DNA from: Parcubacteria group bacterium CG08_land_8_20_14_0_20_43_9
Lineage (GTDB): Bacteria > Patescibacteriota > Minisyncoccia > Minisyncoccales > PEYH01
Length of the DNA stretch: 13,961 nt
Direction: 5' to 3'
NCBI GenBank assembly: GCA_002774465.1
Contig: PEYH01000027.1
Location: forward strand, 1-13,961
In this document: positions 12,536 to 13,961 of the stretch, in pieces
How the letters are laid out: the number at the start of each line of letters is the position of its first letter
Numbering within the stretch: position 1 is the first letter of the stretch
Notes under the pieces: generated by a model
What the model saw: the letters and a program-made list of their open reading frames with translations, nothing else
The model's database searches: none
What the model was told of the DNA's origin: nothing
Translations under genes and position numbers: made by a program

Positions 12536-12579
12536 ATTCTTTAAATCTTATTATTGCGCTTTTCCCGACCTTTCAGTCC

Positions 12580-12595
12580 CTCTGTAAGAACAGAG
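12580..12595 (-). other. Hairpin in the khpA leader
   Basis: Minus strand CTCTGT-TCTT-ACAGAG, a perfect 6-bp stem with 4-nt loop in the 5' leader of khpA; no U tract follows, so not a terminator. Confidence 0.45.
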
Positions 12596-12610
12596 TTATA
12601 AACTTCTATT

Positions 12611-12638
12611 ATTTTAACCCTTTGAGACACATTGTCAA
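12611..12638 (-). promoter_or_regulatory. khpA promoter
   Basis: Minus strand TTGACA (12633-12638), 16-bp spacer, TAAAAT (12611-12616), starting 6 nt after the rpsP stop. Predicted leader is about 70 nt. Confidence 0.7.
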
Positions 12639-12643
12639 GGCGA

Positions 12644-13012
12644 CTAATCGGTTTTAACTTCCTCATTCTTTTTTTCCGCTTCTGCCTCTGCCTTCGGTTG
12701 CTCCGGCTGTGATTGTTCGACTGCTGGCTCAGGCGCCGGCGTCCGGGCTGGATTATGCATCGCTACCTTAACGCCTTCTATAATTTTATTTCTAACCAAC
12801 AAATTATGCACCGTGTCTGACGGCTGGGCTCCTTTGGAAATCCAATACTTAATCCTCTCGGCGTTAATCTGCTTCTCTTTTGTCAGAGGATTATAAGAGC
12901 CGAGCTGTTCTATAAACTTGCCGCTCTTCGGAGAACGGGTCTTTTCAGTGACCACTATTTTATATGTCGGCTGGTGCAATTTACCCTGCCTTGAAAATCG
13001 TATTGATAGCAT
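12644..13012 (-). CDS. rpsP: Ribosomal protein S16 with acidic C-terminal tail
   Basis: A 122-residue small-subunit protein. The conserved part (1-82) starts MLSIRFSRQGKLHQPTYKIV and includes VTEKTRSPKSGKFIEQLGSY, NPLTKEK and AERIKYWISKGAQPSDTVHNL. Residues 88-122 are a Pro/Ala/Glu/Gln/Lys-rich low-complexity tail beyond the usual 80-90 residues. Order rnc-rpsP-khpA-trmD. The ATG at 13012 has no Shine-Dalgarno site. Confidence 0.97.
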   Translation of the reverse strand: MLSIRFSRQGKLHQPTYKIVVTEKTRSPKSGKFIEQLGSYNPLTKEKQINAERIKYWISKGAQPSDTVHNLLVRNKIIEGVKVAMHNPARTPAPEPAVEQSQPEQPKAEAEAEKKNEEVKTD

Positions 13013-13021
13013 AAATTTATT

Positions 13022-13182
13022 AAAATCCCAATGTCAAAAAACCTAAAAATTAAAAGCCAAAAGCCAAAACCATAAATTAAAATCCAAAAGTTTTAACCTT
13101 TCGGCCGGGGTTTTGGGTTTTTTGTTTTGGATTTTGGATTTGGACATTGATTTGACACTTGGACTTTGGATTTGGGATTTGC
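13022..13182. repeat. Imperfect inverted heptad-like repeats between rnc and rpsP
   Basis: The left arm holds aaaagcc aaaagcc aaaacc and aaatcccaatgtcaaa; the right arm holds ttttgga ttttgga tttgga, tttggacattg and tttgacacttgga, roughly complementary around a cggccg centre (13102-13107). There is no gene in this 170-bp gap. It could form a long imperfect hairpin. Confidence 0.65.
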
Positions 13183-13875
13183 TTAATTCCATTTCTTCTT
13201 CTTCAACCCCTCTCTTGCCGCCGCTTCTTCCGCTTCCTGCTTGGACAAACCCTCTCCTTGGGCTACCAGTTTTTCCCCCAAGAAGATGCCGGCAACAAAA
13301 TTCTTTGCGTGGTCCGGGCCCCATTCCTTCAAGACCTCATAGTGGGGTGTAACCTTTTCTTTTTCCTGGGCTATTTCTTGAAAACGGCTTTTGCAGTCAA
13401 CAAATTCGTGATTTTCCAGAATTGAAGGCAATTTGGCTGTTAAGTGCGCTTCTATAAATTTCTTGCATATTTTATAGCCCCGGTCAAGATATAGGGCGCC
13501 CACAAACGCTTCAAAAGTGTTTGCCAATATCTCTTGCCTGGCTTTCCCCTTCTCTTTGCGTTCGCCCCGAGAAAGCAATAGGAAGTCGTCAAAATCAAGC
13601 TCTCTGGCGGTTTTTGACAATGACTTGCTATTGACCAAGGCGGCTCTCCAGCTGGTCAGCGAACCCTCGCCCTCATCCGGGTGGTCTAAAAAAAGCCGTT
13701 CGCTTACTATCAGCTCCAGAACCGCGTCCCCCAGAAACTCAAGCCGCTCGTTATGGCCTGTGCCGAATCCCGGGTTCTCATTCAGATAAGAGCGGTGGCA
13801 AAACGCCTGGGCCAAAAGGTTCTTGTCTTTGAAAGAGATATTCAATTTTTCCTCTAACTCTGAAAATTTTTCCAT
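13183..13875 (-). CDS. rnc: Ribonuclease III
   Basis: A 230-residue dsRNA endonuclease for rRNA and mRNA processing. Endonuclease domain (1-150): signature NERLEFLGDAVLE with E46 and D50, then ILANTFEAFVGALYLDRG (116-133) with E122. The position usually held by Asp (D114 of E. coli) is Asn119. The dsRNA-binding domain (158-228) has the pattern DCKSRFQEIAQEK, HYEVLKEWGPDHAKNFVAGI and KQEAEEAAAREGL. It is first gene of the visible rnc-rpsP-khpA-trmD cluster. A tandem repeat array begins 15 bp upstream of its ATG. Confidence 0.96.
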   Translation of the reverse strand: MEKFSELEEKLNISFKDKNLLAQAFCHRSYLNENPGFGTGHNERLEFLGDAVLELIVSERLFLDHPDEGEGSLTSWRAALVNSKSLSKTARELDFDDFLLLSRGERKEKGKARQEILANTFEAFVGALYLDRGYKICKKFIEAHLTAKLPSILENHEFVDCKSRFQEIAQEKEKVTPHYEVLKEWGPDHAKNFVAGIFLGEKLVAQGEGLSKQEAEEAAAREGLKKKKWN

Positions 13876-13890
13876 TGACTGCCTGTTCCC

Positions 13891-13961
13891 TTGCTTAATT
13901 GCTTAAATGCTTAATTGCTTAAATGCTTAATTGCTTAAATGCTTAATTGCTTAAATGCTTA
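13891..13961. repeat. 8-bp tandem array running off the window end
   Basis: Nine units of [t/a]tgcttaa, mostly alternating ttgcttaa and atgcttaa (a 16-bp higher-order unit), with no substitution other than the first base. It begins 15 bp upstream of rnc and continues to the last base. Confidence 0.95.

Noticed and set aside
12994..13000. TTGACA-like sequence before rpsP as its promoter
   Set aside because: A TTGACA is present at about 13033-13038 on the minus strand, but the only spaced -10 (TATGCT) overlaps the rpsP start codon and would place the start inside the gene.
13891..13961. CRISPR array
   Set aside because: Units are 8 bp and contiguous, with no spacers and no cas genes.

Overview
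The window reads as a piece of a Candidate Phyla Radiation (Patescibacteria, probably Parcubacteria-type) chromosome. This is inferred from the gene types (membrane-anchored Clp-like ATPase operon, DUF5674 remnant, Cys-rich surface protein, long Lys/Glu-rich tails on ribosomal proteins). It also fits the A/T-rich spacers, the near absence of Shine-Dalgarno sites, and the mix of tRNA genes with and without an encoded CCA. TGA is used as a normal stop, so this is not a recoded Gracilibacteria/Absconditabacteria lineage. Nearly everything is on the minus strand; only the gene at 5705-6493 is on the plus strand.

Region by region, left to right. (1) 1-363: N-terminus of a secreted or surface Cys-rich protein cut by the window edge, with its own promoter. 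(2) 558-4640: a three-gene minus-strand operon. It encodes a small multi-pass membrane protein, a two-TM-anchored ClpC/ClpB-like double AAA+ ATPase whose first ATPase domain and second pore loop look degenerate, and a single-TM protein with a large extracytoplasmic domain. The operon starts at a promoter predicted to give a leaderless mRNA and ends in a hairpin terminator. (3) 4597-5543: a RelE/HigB-like toxin and XRE antitoxin module lying exactly between two ~105-bp direct repeats, each carrying terminator + promoter + the first codons of the membrane-protein gene. (4) tRNA-Val(CAC), divergent from a membrane-anchored PP2C-fold protein that seems to have lost its metal-binding aspartates. 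(5) rplJ-rplL with an L10-type leader RNA, strong promoter and a possible attenuator. (6) A DJ-1/PfpI protein bracketed by short direct repeats, with inverted repeats upstream. (7) pcm-mltG, tRNA-Trp, a conserved hypothetical gene, a decayed DUF5674 gene and rpmG, then tRNA-Thr and tRNA-Tyr. (8) rnc-rpsP-khpA-trmD, a translation and RNA-processing cluster without rimM, preceded by an 8-bp tandem array that runs off the window end.

The right half is mostly housekeeping: ribosomal proteins S16, L33, L10 and L12, the m1G37 methyltransferase TrmD, RNase III, the KH protein and tRNAs. The order tRNA-Tyr, tRNA-Thr, rpmG, tRNA-Trp, ..., rplJ, rplL looks like an eroded version of the widespread tRNA-tuf-rpmG-tRNA-Trp-secE-nusG-rplKAJL cluster, with secE, nusG, rplK, rplA and rpoB missing here. 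The left half is the more unusual part: a membrane proteostasis-like operon with a degenerate Clp ATPase, next to a toxin-antitoxin module that appears to have inserted at that operon's promoter.
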